From the NCBI RefSeq assembly GCF_000014585.1, contig NC_008319.1, positions 1,860,001 to 1,924,000 on the forward strand: a stretch of DNA of 64,000 nt, read 5' to 3'. The notes under the pieces are model-generated. The model was not told the origin of the DNA, did not search any database, and worked only from the letters and a program-made list of their open reading frames with translations. The first letter of the stretch is position 1. Each line of letters begins with the position of its first letter. The DNA is from Synechococcus sp. CC9311 (GTDB lineage: Bacteria; Cyanobacteriota; Cyanobacteriia; PCC-6307; Cyanobiaceae). The position numbers were made by a program, and so were the translations under genes. Below, one piece after another: positions 37,383-47,816 of this stretch.

Positions 37383-38266
37383 CCCAGCCGCCCGAGAACG
37401 AGACCCAATAACAACAATGCGCCCAAACGCACCTGGTGACTGAAATGAACGCCATACACCGACATGGACTGCTGCCTAACGCTGTTCAGCGCACGGGTGG
37501 CACGCTGCATCCCGAAGGTCACCACCAACCAGAACGGCCAGAAAATGACGCCGATTCCGGCGCAGGCAGCAGCAACAGCCAGGGCCAGCATCGAGAGCGC
37601 ATAGGTCACACCCACAACGCGCAAGACGGACGAGCCAAGGGTCAGTGCGCTGCTGTTTAAAGCCATCCGGGCGTCATCAGGACGATCCGCCATCGCGTAC
37701 ACAGTGTCAAAAGAAAACGTCCAAAGCAGGGTGGCAACCCAGCAACCTGCCAATGGCCAACCGCCATTCAAATCTCCGGTTTGCGCGGCCCAAGGAATCA
37801 ACACAGCGAAACCCCAACACAAGGCCAACACCGCTTGGGGATATGCAAACCAACGCTTAGCGGATGGGTAGATCAATATCGGCGGCAGGGCCAAACAAGC
37901 CAGCACAAAGCAAAGGTTGCGCACGGAATCCGGCAAGTTCAACACCACCCCCAAGCTGATGACCAACATCACGATCAACACAACCACGGCCTGCGCAACG
38001 CTCAAACTTCCTTGCGCAAGCGGACGTTGCTTCGTCCGTTCCACATTGCGGTCGATGCGGCGATCCCATAAATCATTCGCAATACAGCCCGCCCCACTGA
38101 CCGCCAGGCCGCCGAGCACGATCATCAGCACCAGGGCCAGCGATGGCGGTGCATCCGGAGTGAGCCAGAGACTCCAGCCTGCTGGAATCAGCAAAATCAG
38201 TCTTCCGCTGGGTTTGTTCCAACGCAAAAGGGCAACCCATGGAGCAAGGGTTTGACGAAACAACAT
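37379..38266 (-). CDS. ubiA: 4-hydroxybenzoate polyprenyltransferase (UbiA family)
   Basis: Prenylates 4-hydroxybenzoate in plastoquinone synthesis in cyanobacteria. 295 residues from ATG 38266 (MLFRQTLAPWVALLRWNKPSG); a TTG at 38290 would add eight residues. Two Asp-rich prenyl-diphosphate motifs are visible, CIANDLWDRRIDRNVERTKQRP and YAMADRPDDARMA, and about eight helices. Coupled to ldcA by ATGA. Confidence 0.9.
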   Translation of the reverse strand: MLFRQTLAPWVALLRWNKPSGRLILLIPAGWSLWLTPDAPPSLALVLMIVLGGLAVSGAGCIANDLWDRRIDRNVERTKQRPLAQGSLSVAQAVVVLIVMLVISLGVVLNLPDSVRNLCFVLACLALPPILIYPSAKRWFAYPQAVLALCWGFAVLIPWAAQTGDLNGGWPLAGCWVATLLWTFSFDTVYAMADRPDDARMALNSSALTLGSSVLRVVGVTYALSMLALAVAAACAGIGVIFWPFWLVVTFGMQRATRALNSVRQQSMSVYGVHFSHQVRLGALLLLGLVLGRLG

Positions 38267-38368
38267 GCGCTTACTGGAGCCGACTGACAAAAAAGAACTC
38301 CATCTGAGGAACCCTAAACAGAGGTTCTTGATGTCTGCTTAGGGCAAAGTGGAAGGGCTTTCAGCACG

Positions 38369-39979
38369 GTGCTTCAAGTGACAGCAGGGCCGAGCTTTCA
38401 AAACGGTCGGACCTTGCGGAAGATTGCCGCGATCGATATCGGCACCAATTCCACCCACCTCTTGGTGGCCTCTGTTGATCCTGAGCTACGAACGTTCAGC
38501 ATCGAGTTAGCGGAGAAGTCCACCACTCGATTAGGGGAAAGAGATCCAGAGACAGGCAATCTCTCAGAGGCGGCAATCGAGCGAGGCCTCAAAGCGCTGC
38601 GTCGTTTTCGCGATCTCGCTCTGAGTCACCAGGTCGAACAGATCGTGACCGCTGCCACCAGCGCGGTGCGTGAAGCCCCTAATGGTCGGGACTTTTTGCA
38701 AGAGATTCAGGATCAGCTCGATCTTGAAGTGGATCTCGTCAGTGGCCCAGAAGAAGCCCGCTTGATCTACTTAGGCGTGCTCTCAGGCATGCCTTTTGGA
38801 GACTGTCCGCATCTTGTGCTGGACATCGGAGGCGGATCCACAGAGCTGATTCTTGCGGATGGTCGCGATGCGCGAGCACTCACCAGTACAAGGGTTGGCG
38901 CGGTGCGACTTCAGCGAGACTTTGTCACAGATGACCCAATGCCTCCGCAACGTCGAACCTTTCTTCAAGCGTTTATCCAAGGGTCCCTAGAGCCCGCGGT
39001 CAACAAAGTGCTGCGGCGGATTACTCCTGAAGAAACGCCCGTGATGGTGGCCACCAGTGGCACCGCGATGGCCATAGGAGCGATAGCCGCGAGTGAGGAG
39101 GATCGTCCACCGCTGAAGCTTCACGGCTATCGGGTGAGCAAACAACGTCTCGACAGGGTGGTTGATCGCTTGGTGATGATGACACCAGACCAACGCAAAG
39201 GATTGGCACCCATCAACGATCGACGCGCGGAGATCATTGTTCCAGGTGCCTTAATTCTGCAAACCAGCATGCAGATGTTGAGAGTTAAAGAATTGGTTCT
39301 GAGTGAACGCGCTCTCCGCGAAGGCCTCATCGTTGATTGGATGTTGCGTCACGGCCTTCTAGAAGACCGTTTCAGCTTTCAAAGCAGCATTCGACAGCGC
39401 ACCGTGATCCATCAGGTGCAGCGTTTTGCCGTCAATCAGCAACGAGCCGAGCGTGTGGCTTCCCATGCACTCACTCTGTATGACAACACCAAAGACCATC
39501 TACACCGTGACGATGGCTCAGGCCGCGACTTGCTATGGGCTGCAGCGATGCTTCACGCCTGCGGCCAACACATCAATCTCAGCGCCTATCACAAGCACTC
39601 CTGGTATCTGATCCGCCATGGCGAACTGCTGGGCTATTCCGAAGCAGAGCATCTGATGGTGGCTGCGATCGCGCGTTATCACCGCCGCAGTCTTCCCAAA
39701 AAGAGGCATGAGTCTTGGCAGGCGCTTCAAACCCGTGACAATCGACGCACAGTCTCAGATATGGCCTTACTGCTCAGACTGGCAGTTGCCCTCGATCGAC
39801 GTCCAGAGCCGGTGGTCAAAAGCTTGCTGGTCAAAGTCAAAAATGAAGATCTTGTGCTCGAGTTGGTCGGGGAAAAGGCAGATCAAGATTTCAGTCTCGA
39901 GCAGTGGAGCCTGGAGAGTTGTGCACCAATTCTGAGGGAGGTCGCTGGTTTGAACCTCACGCTCAAGGTTCAGGAGTGA
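38369..39979 (+). CDS. ppx: Exopolyphosphatase (Ppx/GppA)
   Basis: Hydrolyses terminal phosphate from polyphosphate or pppGpp. 536 residues, starting at GTG 38369. The actin-like ATPase fold has IAAIDIGTNSTHLLV and VLDIGGGSTELILADG as phosphate loops. A C-terminal HD-like domain (RVASHALTLYD ... WAAAMLHACGQHINLSAYHKHSWYLI) is present, as in the long Ppx form. It is preceded by a 102-base gap from divergent ubiA and overlaps the convergent rodZ-like gene by 17 bases. Confidence 0.93.
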   Translation: MLQVTAGPSFQNGRTLRKIAAIDIGTNSTHLLVASVDPELRTFSIELAEKSTTRLGERDPETGNLSEAAIERGLKALRRFRDLALSHQVEQIVTAATSAVREAPNGRDFLQEIQDQLDLEVDLVSGPEEARLIYLGVLSGMPFGDCPHLVLDIGGGSTELILADGRDARALTSTRVGAVRLQRDFVTDDPMPPQRRTFLQAFIQGSLEPAVNKVLRRITPEETPVMVATSGTAMAIGAIAASEEDRPPLKLHGYRVSKQRLDRVVDRLVMMTPDQRKGLAPINDRRAEIIVPGALILQTSMQMLRVKELVLSERALREGLIVDWMLRHGLLEDRFSFQSSIRQRTVIHQVQRFAVNQQRAERVASHALTLYDNTKDHLHRDDGSGRDLLWAAAMLHACGQHINLSAYHKHSWYLIRHGELLGYSEAEHLMVAAIARYHRRSLPKKRHESWQALQTRDNRRTVSDMALLLRLAVALDRRPEPVVKSLLVKVKNEDLVLELVGEKADQDFSLEQWSLESCAPILREVAGLNLTLKVQE

Positions 39980-40772
39980 GGGGATACCAACGCAGCTCAT
40001 CGATGCTGCCCAAGGCCCGAGGCGAGGCATCCCCATAGCTAAACCGCACTAAATCAGGTCGTCCCGCGAAGACTTCAAGCCCCTGATCGCCCTCAAACTG
40101 TTTCGGTTCGTTCAGAGTGCCTTCAAAGATCACATCCCCGCTCCGATTGCGGACGGACACCCAGCTCGGTTGTGAGCTGACAAGCGAAATCGGTCCTGGA
40201 CTCTTGTTGTCACCGCTCATAGCAGTGTCCAGGGCGAAACCGTTTTCCCTGGCTGGAGTGAGCTGAGGAACAGGTTGCTCTTGTGAAGGCACGGTGCTCA
40301 CTGCTTCTGATTGCTGGCGGTTTCCACGAAATGCAATGGCGCTGATTGCTGTCACTCCAACGAGCAACAAGGGAATGGCTGCATTTCTGATCCAGCGCCC
40401 CATTGAGGCGGAGTCCTGCTGGCCTTGCGGTGCATCGGTAGAGCCTGAGCGCTCGCGACTCACCCGCTTTGCAGGCGCAGCCTTCGTCTCACCAAGCTGA
40501 GATTGGAATTGTTGAACCAAAGGAACGGGGTCTAATCCCAATTTTTGCGCAACTCTTCGCAGCATCCCGCAAATAAAAACGGGTTCTGGAAGATTGTCCC
40601 GATCTCCATTTTCTAAAGCTTCAAGCTGCTCTTTACCCATGTGGAGCGAATCGGCAAAAGCTTGGCAAGTCATCCCTTGCCTTTCCCGCTCTTCCTTTAA
40701 GACGCGGCCGAGGGAAGCGAGTTCGTCCTGACGGAAATCTGAATGATCGGTAGCGTCACTAACTTCGGCCAT
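39963..40772 (-). CDS. RodZ-like helix-turn-helix membrane protein
   Basis: 269 residues. The N-terminal HTH_25 domain (about 15-85: LGRVLKEERERQGMTCQAFADSLHMGKEQLEALENGD) is followed by a basic linker. One transmembrane helix (WIRNAAIPLLLVGVTAISAIAF, about 130-150) and an extracytoplasmic DUF4115-type beta domain (WVSVRNRSGDVIFEGTLNEPKQFEG) complete it. This is RodZ architecture; RodZ links MreB to cell-wall synthesis in rods and is retained in coccoid picocyanobacteria with unclear role. Confidence 0.83.
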   Translation of the reverse strand: MAEVSDATDHSDFRQDELASLGRVLKEERERQGMTCQAFADSLHMGKEQLEALENGDRDNLPEPVFICGMLRRVAQKLGLDPVPLVQQFQSQLGETKAAPAKRVSRERSGSTDAPQGQQDSASMGRWIRNAAIPLLLVGVTAISAIAFRGNRQQSEAVSTVPSQEQPVPQLTPARENGFALDTAMSGDNKSPGPISLVSSQPSWVSVRNRSGDVIFEGTLNEPKQFEGDQGLEVFAGRPDLVRFSYGDASPRALGSIDELRWYPLTPEP

Positions 40773-40882
40773 TTCATGTATTCACCGTCAAAAAATTTTA
40801 GTTGCGTTTCGCCAAACTGTCAGCAAAATTTAAATTTCACCTAGTCAATAAAGCATTTAACTTTCAAATCAAAAGTTTCAAT

Positions 40883-40953
<71 letters not shown>

Positions 40954-40993
40954 CGAACGCAAATCTTAAACCACAACGGAGAAGTCCAGATAC

Positions 40994-41749
40994 TTAGCGA
41001 CTAGGACGGAACAGGTGATCGTGGTCTGGCGAGTAAAGCTTTGAGCGCTGGCGACCTGCATTCAATGCTGGACTCACCACATAAAGAGTGGTCCGGATCA
41101 AATTTTGCTCTTGAGAGATCGCTGCCATGCGGTCCAGTGGGACGACTTGAAGCCATTCATCAGGCCAACTCACACGGTGACCGATAGCAACTGGTGTATC
41201 AGGCGAATAATGCTTCAGCAATGTTGCTTGCACCTCCTCAACATGGCGAGCACTGAGATAGAGGCAGAGCGATGCTTTAAGGCGGGCAAGATTCTCCAAA
41301 CTCTCCGTTTCGGGCACCCCAGTGCGTCCACCAGCCCTTCCTAGAACAATGGTCTGAACAAGGCCAGGAATCGTGAGCTCAGCCCCTAATGCTGAGGCGG
41401 TCGCCTGATAAGCGCTGATTCCTGGAACTACGTCGACAGAAATCCCAGCGTCAGTTAATCCACAAATTTGCTCAGAAAGAGCTCCATACAGGCAGGGATC
41501 ACCATCATGAAGACGAACAACCTCAAGACCTTTTTTGGCCCGATCAATCATCAGTGGAAGCACATCCTCAAGCGTGAGAGTGCTACTCCGAATCGTTTCG
41601 CAGTGATCTGGGGCTAAGGCCGCGATCTGAGGCGACACCAACGAATCTGTCCAAATCAAAACCTGGGCAGACTTCAACCGGTTCTCAGCACGTCGCGTTA
41701 GGAGATCAGGAGCTCCGGGCCCTGCACCGACAATCGACACTGTGGTCAT
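40994..41749 (-). CDS. cobM: Precorrin-4 C(11)-methyltransferase
   Basis: SAM-dependent methylation in corrin ring synthesis. 251 residues. [17 protein letters not shown] is the family N-terminal loop, [18 protein letters not shown] the active-site loop, and [25 protein letters not shown] the SAM-binding segment. It overlaps the lgt stop region by ATGA at 41746-41749. With cobT it shows the strain makes corrinoids. Confidence 0.92.
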   Translation of the reverse strand: MTTVSIVGAGPGAPDLLTRRAENRLKSAQVLIWTDSLVSPQIAALAPDHCETIRSSTLTLEDVLPLMIDRAKKGLEVVRLHDGDPCLYGALSEQICGLTDAGISVDVVPGISAYQATASALGAELTIPGLVQTIVLGRAGGRTGVPETESLENLARLKASLCLYLSARHVEEVQATLLKHYSPDTPVAIGHRVSWPDEWLQVVPLDRMAAISQEQNLIRTTLYVVSPALNAGRQRSKLYSPDHDHLFRPSR

Positions 41750-42612
41750 GGAGTACCTGGGATGCGTAAGCCTGGATCAGGCAAAGGCTTTCGTTTCCCG
41801 TATAGCCAAAACAAACCAAAGCCCGCAAGCAGCAGCAATGAGAGGCTCATCAACTGAGCAATCCTCAAGCCCCCGTCGCAAAATGGAGGGACTCCTCCTA
41901 AGCAGAGCGGATCAATTCGCAGACCCTCAATCCACACACGACCAAGGCTGTAGCAGAGCAAATAAACACAACTAAGAGCTCCTGATGGGAGTGAAATACG
42001 CCCACTCCGCGCCCATTGAAACAACGTTATCAGCACAATGAAAACCGCCAAATTCCAAAGAGATTCGTAAAGGAATGTGGGGTGAAAGAACTCTGAATCA
42101 GAAAAGATCTGGGGACGGCTTGAATAAGGGATAAATAATTTCCAAGGCAATTGGGTCGGAACCCCAAAGGCTTCTGAATTGAAAAAATTCCCCCAGCGTC
42201 CAATTGTTTGACCAAGGATCACGGATGGGACCAAAACATCGAGAAGATCCCAAAAGGAAACTTTCCGCCAACGAGAGAACAAAATTACGGAGATTGTGCC
42301 TCCTATCAATGCTCCATGGATCGCAATCCCCCCTTGCCAAATCGCAAACACATCCCACCAGGAGTTTTGGTAAGAGCGCCATTCAAAGGCCACGTAATAG
42401 AGACGAGCACCGATGATGGCAGCCAGCACCAGAATGGGAAGAAGGTCGCTAATTAATCCCGATTCAAGATTTCTCTGTTTAGCTAACCAGCTCGATAAAT
42501 TGAGGCCGATGAGCACGGCCAGCGCTATGAGTAGTCCGTACCAGCGCAAAGTAATGGGCCCGAACTGAAAAAGCACGGGCCCAGGTGATGTAAATACAAT
42601 GGGAATGATCAC
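41746..42612 (-). CDS. lgt: Prolipoprotein diacylglyceryl transferase
   Basis: Transfers diacylglycerol to lipobox cysteines in the plasma membrane. 288 residues, about seven helices. The Lgt signature [13 protein letters not shown] is at about residue 140, with [15 protein letters not shown] near the N-terminus. Its stop overlaps the cobM start by four bases. It starts five bases after the petA stop, so it may be read through from petCA. Confidence 0.95.
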   Translation of the reverse strand: MIIPIVFTSPGPVLFQFGPITLRWYGLLIALAVLIGLNLSSWLAKQRNLESGLISDLLPILVLAAIIGARLYYVAFEWRSYQNSWWDVFAIWQGGIAIHGALIGGTISVILFSRWRKVSFWDLLDVLVPSVILGQTIGRWGNFFNSEAFGVPTQLPWKLFIPYSSRPQIFSDSEFFHPTFLYESLWNLAVFIVLITLFQWARSGRISLPSGALSCVYLLCYSLGRVWIEGLRIDPLCLGGVPPFCDGGLRIAQLMSLSLLLLAGFGLFWLYGKRKPLPDPGLRIPGTP

Positions 42613-42617
42613 CTTGA

Positions 42618-43550
42618 TCAGACGCCTTCAGCAGCTTGAACCTTCTCAATCTGCCTCTTTTTCAGAACCAGCATGATCTGAGCCAAAGCAACTGCTGCGA
42701 AGAACGCGAGCATGCCGTAGATGCGAACAGGGTTCTGAAGAACAACTTCGGTATCGAGCTGACCGAATCCACCAACATTGGGATCGTCCGTGATGGGGGC
42801 TCCAGCCTCAACCACATCTCCAACAGAGACCAACAGAGCAGGACCCACTGGAACGGTCTCTGTGATTTCAGCACCGTCGGCAGACTTCACGGTGACCACG
42901 CTTGCGCCATTGTCACCAGGTTCAATGGCACTAACAGAGCCGGAAGCCGGGGCCGTGTAGACGGTGTTGTTGCTCTTTTCACCCGTTGGGTACACCTGTC
43001 CGCGGCCGCGGTTTCCACCAACGTGAATGGAGTACTTACCAAAACTGATGCTGCTGTCCGTTGCGGGGTCAGGAGCCAGCACTGGGAAGACAATCTCTTG
43101 ATGCTCATCACCAGGGATCGGCCCCACCAAAATCACGTTGGGTTGGTCGTCGCTGTACTCAGTGAAATAAACGCCCTCTGTTTCCTCCTTGATCTCATCG
43201 GTCCAGCGATCCTGAGGAGCGAGCGTAAAGCCATCAGGAAGCATTACAACAGCTCCAACCTGGAGGGGAACCTGACTGCCATCAGCACCTAGCTCTTGAA
43301 CGCCGGTGTCGTAAGGGATCTTGACAACTGCCTTGAAGACGCTGTCAGGCAGCACGGACTGGGGAACTTCTGCCTGAGTGAGCTTTTGGGCCAAGTGGCA
43401 GTTCGCACAAACGATCTTGCCGGTGGCCTCCCGGGGAGAGTCGTAATTTTGTTGTGCCCAGAAGGGATAAGCCCAACTTGCAGCGGGTGCGCTGAAAACA
43501 GCGAGGCCGACGATCAGTGCGGCAAAAGTGGAGGAGAGCAGGCGACGCAT
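42618..43550 (-). CDS. petA: Cytochrome f
   Basis: Heme-c subunit of cytochrome b6f. 310 residues from ATG 43550. A signal peptide ([19 protein letters not shown]) ends with SWA before YPFWAQQ; the mature N-terminal Tyr is the heme axial ligand. CANCH binds heme. The large lumenal beta domain is followed by a C-terminal helix ([29 protein letters not shown]). The frame is open to 43679 but that leader lies in the petC end. It follows petC in the usual petC-petA order. Confidence 0.97.
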   Translation of the reverse strand: MRRLLSSTFAALIVGLAVFSAPAASWAYPFWAQQNYDSPREATGKIVCANCHLAQKLTQAEVPQSVLPDSVFKAVVKIPYDTGVQELGADGSQVPLQVGAVVMLPDGFTLAPQDRWTDEIKEETEGVYFTEYSDDQPNVILVGPIPGDEHQEIVFPVLAPDPATDSSISFGKYSIHVGGNRGRGQVYPTGEKSNNTVYTAPASGSVSAIEPGDNGASVVTVKSADGAEITETVPVGPALLVSVGDVVEAGAPITDDPNVGGFGQLDTEVVLQNPVRIYGMLAFFAAVALAQIMLVLKKRQIEKVQAAEGV

Positions 43551-43593
43551 GGGAAAGCTAGGTAGGAGAGAGACAGCAAAAAGGAGGGGCTGA

Positions 43594-44130
43594 TCAGGAC
43601 CACCAGGGCTTTTCGCCCGTCCGGAAATCGGTTTCAGTCCACTGGCTGACAAATACGTTGTCGTTGTCGACGCTGACATTGGCTAACGCCAAGGACAGAG
43701 GCGCGGGGCCGCGCACCACCTTGCCTGTGGCGTCGTACTGACTGCCGTGGCAAGGACACATGAATTTGTTGGCGCCGCTGTTCCAAGGCACGACACAACC
43801 CAGGTGCGTGCAAATGGCGTTGATGCCATAGCTTCCGATGGCATCAACGCCTTCCACGATCAAGTAGGTGGGGTCACCTTTCAAGCCTTGGACAAGGCTG
43901 CGATCACCCTCGGCGTGGCTACTCAACCAACCGCTCGCGGTCACTGAATTACCGAGCTCATCCTTGGCACTGGTTCCGCCACCACCCCCAGCAGCTCTGG
44001 GCGGGATGAAGTAATTCGCCACCGGATAAAGAGCCCCCAGGGCCACGCCTGTGACGGATCCGAAGGTCAGCAGATTCATGAACTGCCGACGGCCCATACC
44101 GGGCACATCACTTGCTGGCATCTGAGTCAT
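43594..44130 (-). CDS. petC: Cytochrome b6f Rieske iron-sulfur protein
   Basis: 178 residues. The N-terminal helix ([22 protein letters not shown]) acts as an uncleaved anchor. A Gly-rich hinge (GGGGGT) leads to the lumenal [2Fe-2S] domain with ligands in CTHLGC and CPCHGS. It carries electrons from plastoquinol to cytochrome f. First gene of petCA; promoter expected in 44131-44212. Confidence 0.97.
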   Translation of the reverse strand: MTQMPASDVPGMGRRQFMNLLTFGSVTGVALGALYPVANYFIPPRAAGGGGGTSAKDELGNSVTASGWLSSHAEGDRSLVQGLKGDPTYLIVEGVDAIGSYGINAICTHLGCVVPWNSGANKFMCPCHGSQYDATGKVVRGPAPLSLALANVSVDNDNVFVSQWTETDFRTGEKPWWS

Positions 44131-44212
44131 GGCTGACGCTCAATCAACACTGAATGAGGTCCATTATGGAGGGTAAAGGTCCCGTCACGCTTTGCAACGA
44201 CTGGGCTTTTAG

Positions 44213-44581
44213 ATGATCCACTCAGCCGTTTCCGTGCTTGTAGAACCAACATTCGAACAATCCATCCCTCCTCTAACCGTCAATGAGGTCATCGACCTGC
44301 TGCGGGAACGCTGGCAAGCCAGCTACGACATGCAACTCGTTGTGAGGCGCAAACGGATGTATCTCCAAGTGATGTGGGCCTATCTCGAGCAGCAATCCTT
44401 CCCTTTAAACGAGGAGGAGTACCGCATCCACATAGCCCAAGTGGTGGATGTGGTGAATCGCTCAGGCCAGGCAGGCGCCGTGCGTTCTTGGCTAAACGAG
44501 ACGCGAGACCGTCCACGCCTTGGGAAAGCCCTTAGCCTGCAGCTGCAGGGGGAGGAGCGTCTGGAGGAGTTTCTGGTCTGA
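44213..44581 (+). CDS. DUF3067 protein
   Basis: 122 residues, soluble. LTVNEVIDLLRERWQASYDMQLVVRRKRMYLQVMWAYLEQQSFPL matches DUF3067, a family found throughout cyanobacteria and plastids. The function is not established. It is divergent from petC, and its last 50 bases overlap the tatC gene on the opposite strand. The neighbouring Rieske and TatC genes (Rieske is a Tat substrate in cyanobacteria) make a role in b6f biogenesis conceivable. Confidence 0.8.
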   Translation: MIHSAVSVLVEPTFEQSIPPLTVNEVIDLLRERWQASYDMQLVVRRKRMYLQVMWAYLEQQSFPLNEEEYRIHIAQVVDVVNRSGQAGAVRSWLNETRDRPRLGKALSLQLQGEERLEEFLV

Positions 44582-45335
44582 ACCGCTCGACGAACGCAAC
44601 GAGAGCAACGCCAATGAAAAACAGAGCTGATATCGCACCGGCCAGCAAGGACATCGTGATCGGATCAGTAGATGGAGTCAGTACGGCTCCTGCTAAAGCG
44701 GCAATCAACACGACCCAGCGCCAAGCCGAGAGCATCCGCTTCCAACGAACCAAACCAAACAACCCAAGCAACAACTGCAGAACAGGCAGCTGAAAAGCCA
44801 GTCCAGTGGAGAGCATCAGCAGAAGCACAAAATCGAGATAGCGCTCGATCGACCAAATCGGTTCCACCACATCAGCCCCGTAACTCACCAGGAAACCAAG
44901 GGCAGCAGGGATGAGTGCCCACCAAGAAAAAGCAATTCCGGCGAAAAACAGCACTGCTGAGCCCGCCACAGCGGGAGCGATAAGACGACGCTCATTCCGC
45001 GTGAGACCCGGCAAAACGAAAGCCAAGCCTTGATACAAGACGTAAGGAATCGCCAAGGTGAGTCCGGCATAACCGGCAACCTTGAAGGAAACGAACAGGA
45101 ACTCTCCAGGAGCGAGCTGAAGGAATCGGATCGATCCGGCAGGTTCCTCCAAGATCCTCACCAAGGGTTTCACCGCGAGAAGGCAGGCCAAAGCGCCAAT
45201 CACAATCGCTATCAGGCTGCGAAACACTCGCTGACGAAGCTCCTCAAGGTGATCCACCAGGGACATTTCCACATCATTGGGTGGAAGCTGCTCAGGTTGA
45301 GGTTTCACCCGAATCGGTTCGGGAGCGGGAAGCAC
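44532..45335 (-). CDS. tatC: Sec-independent translocase TatC
   Basis: Multi-spanning receptor of the twin-arginine export pathway. 267 residues with a GTG start at 45335; ATG 45266 would begin at MSLVDHLEELRQRVF, the conserved TatC N-terminus. Six helices with FVSFKVAGYAGLTLAIPYVLYQGLAFVLPGL and RYLDFVLLLMLSTGLAFQLP as signatures. It overlaps the convergent DUF3067 gene by 50 bases. Confidence 0.94.
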   Translation of the reverse strand: MLPAPEPIRVKPQPEQLPPNDVEMSLVDHLEELRQRVFRSLIAIVIGALACLLAVKPLVRILEEPAGSIRFLQLAPGEFLFVSFKVAGYAGLTLAIPYVLYQGLAFVLPGLTRNERRLIAPAVAGSAVLFFAGIAFSWWALIPAALGFLVSYGADVVEPIWSIERYLDFVLLLMLSTGLAFQLPVLQLLLGLFGLVRWKRMLSAWRWVVLIAALAGAVLTPSTDPITMSLLAGAISALFFIGVALVAFVERFRPETPPDAPPPAAAG

Positions 45336-45386
45336 TGTTTTCTCGTTCTGCTCGGGAGGGATCAGTCCGACTGCTGGTGGGTGAGT

Positions 45387-47126
45387 TCAGGCTAAGAGCT
45401 TGCCGGCGATCAGTCGCTGTCTTGCTCGATCTGGCTCGGCCCAGACCACCTCACCCTCTTTGTGTTGCACCGTTCCAAGAGCTGCACCTGCAATGCGTTG
45501 GAGATGCTCCACAGGGGCTCTGACGACAGCAACCCGGCGATTACCACGCGCGCGGCTAAACCACGCAGCGAGGTCAGCAGCAAGGGTGACATCATCTTCG
45601 TCCGCAAAACCAGCCGATGCCTTCAACACAACGTGACTACCCGGACATTCCTGGGCATGGAACCAAAGGTCACCAGGTCGTGCCCGCCGGAGACTGATCC
45701 AGTCGTTTTGACGATGATTTCGCCCCACTTGAATCAACAATCCCGCCGGGCTATGGATTTCGAGGGGCTGAGGGTCCACGCGACGGGATCCCTGACGACG
45801 GCGGCGACGAAGCCGTTTTGGAGCCAACAGATCATCCAACTCTTCTCGCAAGTCCAGAAGGCTTTTCGTGCGCGCCTTTAACCCATCCCAATCAGCACCA
45901 ATCAGCTCTTCCAGAAAGCTTTCACTGCCCTCAAGTAACACCAGCCGACTTTGATGATGCTGCAGCCGTTCTTCAAGAGCCGGCACAGCTCGTCTCAGTT
46001 TTCGTGCTCTGCCATACAACTTCTGCGCGCGATCGATTGTTTCCCGATTCGGACTCACCTGACACAGCAACGAATCTCCCTGCTGTTGCAAATCATCGGC
46101 ACCGTGGGTCTCCTCCAAGCCAGCTCTCTGGTCAGCCAATAGGGCCTCCTCACGAGTCCTTAACTGCTTGAGCTGCTTTTGCAAATCCTGAGTGGCACGA
46201 TTCAACTCCTGATGTTGAAGAACAGTGGCGTAGTACTGACCCAAACGCAGGCTTAGGGGCTGCCCAGGTTCTGGAAGATCCGCCAACGACTCCCCTTCAG
46301 ATGCCGATGAAGGATTCCAAACGCGATAGGAGTTAGGCCCATCAAATTGCAGCTCAAAACTGTCGGTCTCAAGCGCTTTCAACCAGCACTGCCAACGCTG
46401 GTGCAACACCTGCCAGTCCTGGTCGCTTAGCTCATGAACGCTTGTTGCTAATCGCGCTCTGGCAGCGTCTTCATGCTCGCCAGCAAGATGCTTCGCCAGC
46501 ACCGGACTGATGCCCTGGTAGGCACTGCGCAGGGCCTTCTCCAGGCTTAGCGGCAACAGTTCCAAGCGCTCTCTCCAGCGCTGCTCAGGCTCATCGAGTC
46601 GAGGAGCGATGCCTTGAAGGGCTGGGGGAGCGCTGTAGACATCTCCCGTACCAATCGGTCTCACTCTCGACTGGTGCATGCGGACCTGGCGTGCGATCGC
46701 AGTGATGCGTTGTCGGTCATCGAGTAACAACAAATTGCTATGACGCCCCATCAGTTCGAGCACCAAGGTGCGCTGGGGAGGCTGTCCAGGTCGAGGCGCC
46801 AACTGAAATTGCACAACCCGTTCAAAACCTTCCTGGCTGAGCTCCGAAAGCGCAAGTTGGCGGAGTCCATGCTGAATTTGTTGCGCCAACGTGCTTCCTG
46901 CACCCTGCTTGGGTGGCGCGGAGATTTCAACCAGTCTGGGAACTTCTGCTTTCCAGCTCAGCTCCAACCAAATCATGCCTCGCAGAGTGCGAAATCCGAG
47001 CTGAAGCGTCTGAGGATCGGGCTGTTGAGCTTTCTCAAACCGGCTGGGTATTAATCGGGCACGTAAATCCGCCAGCACAGCCTTCAGGCTGGTGAGATCC
47101 ATCACTTGCGGACTTTGGCTGGCCAT
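45387..47126 (-). CDS. rqcH: NFACT family protein (RqcH/Rqc2 homologue)
   Basis: Binds obstructed 50S subunits and adds C-terminal alanine tails in ribosome quality control. 579 residues. The NFACT-N domain (about 1-200) has MDLTSLKAVLADLRARL and a nucleic-acid-binding glycosylase-like core (VLELMGRHSNLLLLDD). A coiled-coil middle (320-440) and an NFACT-R (DUF814) C-terminal domain follow, with HSPAGLLIQVGRNHRQNDWIS and DLWFHAQECPGSHVVLK. Older labels call it fibronectin-binding protein A. Confidence 0.88.
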   Translation of the reverse strand: MASQSPQVMDLTSLKAVLADLRARLIPSRFEKAQQPDPQTLQLGFRTLRGMIWLELSWKAEVPRLVEISAPPKQGAGSTLAQQIQHGLRQLALSELSQEGFERVVQFQLAPRPGQPPQRTLVLELMGRHSNLLLLDDRQRITAIARQVRMHQSRVRPIGTGDVYSAPPALQGIAPRLDEPEQRWRERLELLPLSLEKALRSAYQGISPVLAKHLAGEHEDAARARLATSVHELSDQDWQVLHQRWQCWLKALETDSFELQFDGPNSYRVWNPSSASEGESLADLPEPGQPLSLRLGQYYATVLQHQELNRATQDLQKQLKQLRTREEALLADQRAGLEETHGADDLQQQGDSLLCQVSPNRETIDRAQKLYGRARKLRRAVPALEERLQHHQSRLVLLEGSESFLEELIGADWDGLKARTKSLLDLREELDDLLAPKRLRRRRRQGSRRVDPQPLEIHSPAGLLIQVGRNHRQNDWISLRRARPGDLWFHAQECPGSHVVLKASAGFADEDDVTLAADLAAWFSRARGNRRVAVVRAPVEHLQRIAGAALGTVQHKEGEVVWAEPDRARQRLIAGKLLA

Positions 47127-47191
47127 GAATTGCCTGAGAAGCAGGCTGAATAGGAAGCCTTCCTACCCTGCGATGCAGTCTCAAGCAACGT

Positions 47192-47764
47192 ATGGCTCCT
47201 GATGGATCAATCGCCAGGCCCACGGTGCTCACCGGGCCGAGCGGCGTCGGTAAGGGCACCTTGGTCGCCCGCCTGAGAGAGCGTCATCCAGAGATATGGC
47301 TCTCCGTGTCGGCCACCACACGTGCTCCACGCAGTGGAGAAATCGATGGAATTCACTATTTTTTTCACTCCAAAGAACGGTTCAACAAACTCGTTCAAAG
47401 CGGTGGCTTGCTGGAGTGGGCTGAATTCGCTGGAAACTGCTACGGAACACCTAGAGAACCCGTAAGTGAACGCGTCGCGAATGGCATTCCCGTGCTTCTT
47501 GAAATTGAATTGGAGGGCGCCAGACAGGTTAGGAAAAGCTTGCCAGAAGCAATCCAAATTTTTCTTGCACCGCCAAGTGTAGAAGAGCTGGAGAAACGGA
47601 TTCGCGGCCGCGGAACCGAAGCAGAAGAGGCGATCCAGCGCCGACTGAAGCGAGCACAAGAAGAACTAGAAGCTCAAACAGAATTCGATGCTGTGATCGT
47701 CAACGACGATCTTGAAACAGCTTTAGCTGAGTTGGAAAAACAGATGAACTTGACTATCTCCTAA
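47192..47764 (+). CDS. gmk: Guanylate kinase
   Basis: GMP to GDP phosphorylation. 190 residues. P-loop [11 protein letters not shown] at about residues 14-24, GMP-binding [17 protein letters not shown], the lid/ELEGARQV segment, and the [10 protein letters not shown] region. Single gene, divergent from rqcH and convergent with psaJ; a hairpin lies directly after its stop. Confidence 0.95.
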   Translation: MAPDGSIARPTVLTGPSGVGKGTLVARLRERHPEIWLSVSATTRAPRSGEIDGIHYFFHSKERFNKLVQSGGLLEWAEFAGNCYGTPREPVSERVANGIPVLLEIELEGARQVRKSLPEAIQIFLAPPSVEELEKRIRGRGTEAEEAIQRRLKRAQEELEAQTEFDAVIVNDDLETALAELEKQMNLTIS

Positions 47765-47767
47765 ATA

Positions 47768-47794
47768 AAAAGAGGGGCCATTGGGCCCCTCTTT
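47768..47794. terminator. Bidirectional terminator between gmk and psaFJ
   Basis: AAAGAGGGGCC, a short ATTG loop, then GGCCCCTCTTT gives an almost perfect GC-rich stem with A-rich left and T-rich right flanks, so it can end transcription from gmk on the plus strand and from psaFJ on the minus strand. Confidence 0.85.
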
Positions 47795-47816
47795 GATGGT
47801 CTTGTGAACTGAACGA

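Noticed and set aside
40773-40882. Cobalamin riboswitch near cobM
   Set aside because: No B12-box-like sequence; cobM is read from the lgt side and the gap contains only AT-rich sequence before a tRNA.
42636-43292. 218-codon plus-strand frame
   Set aside because: Antisense shadow of petA, whose coding is certain.
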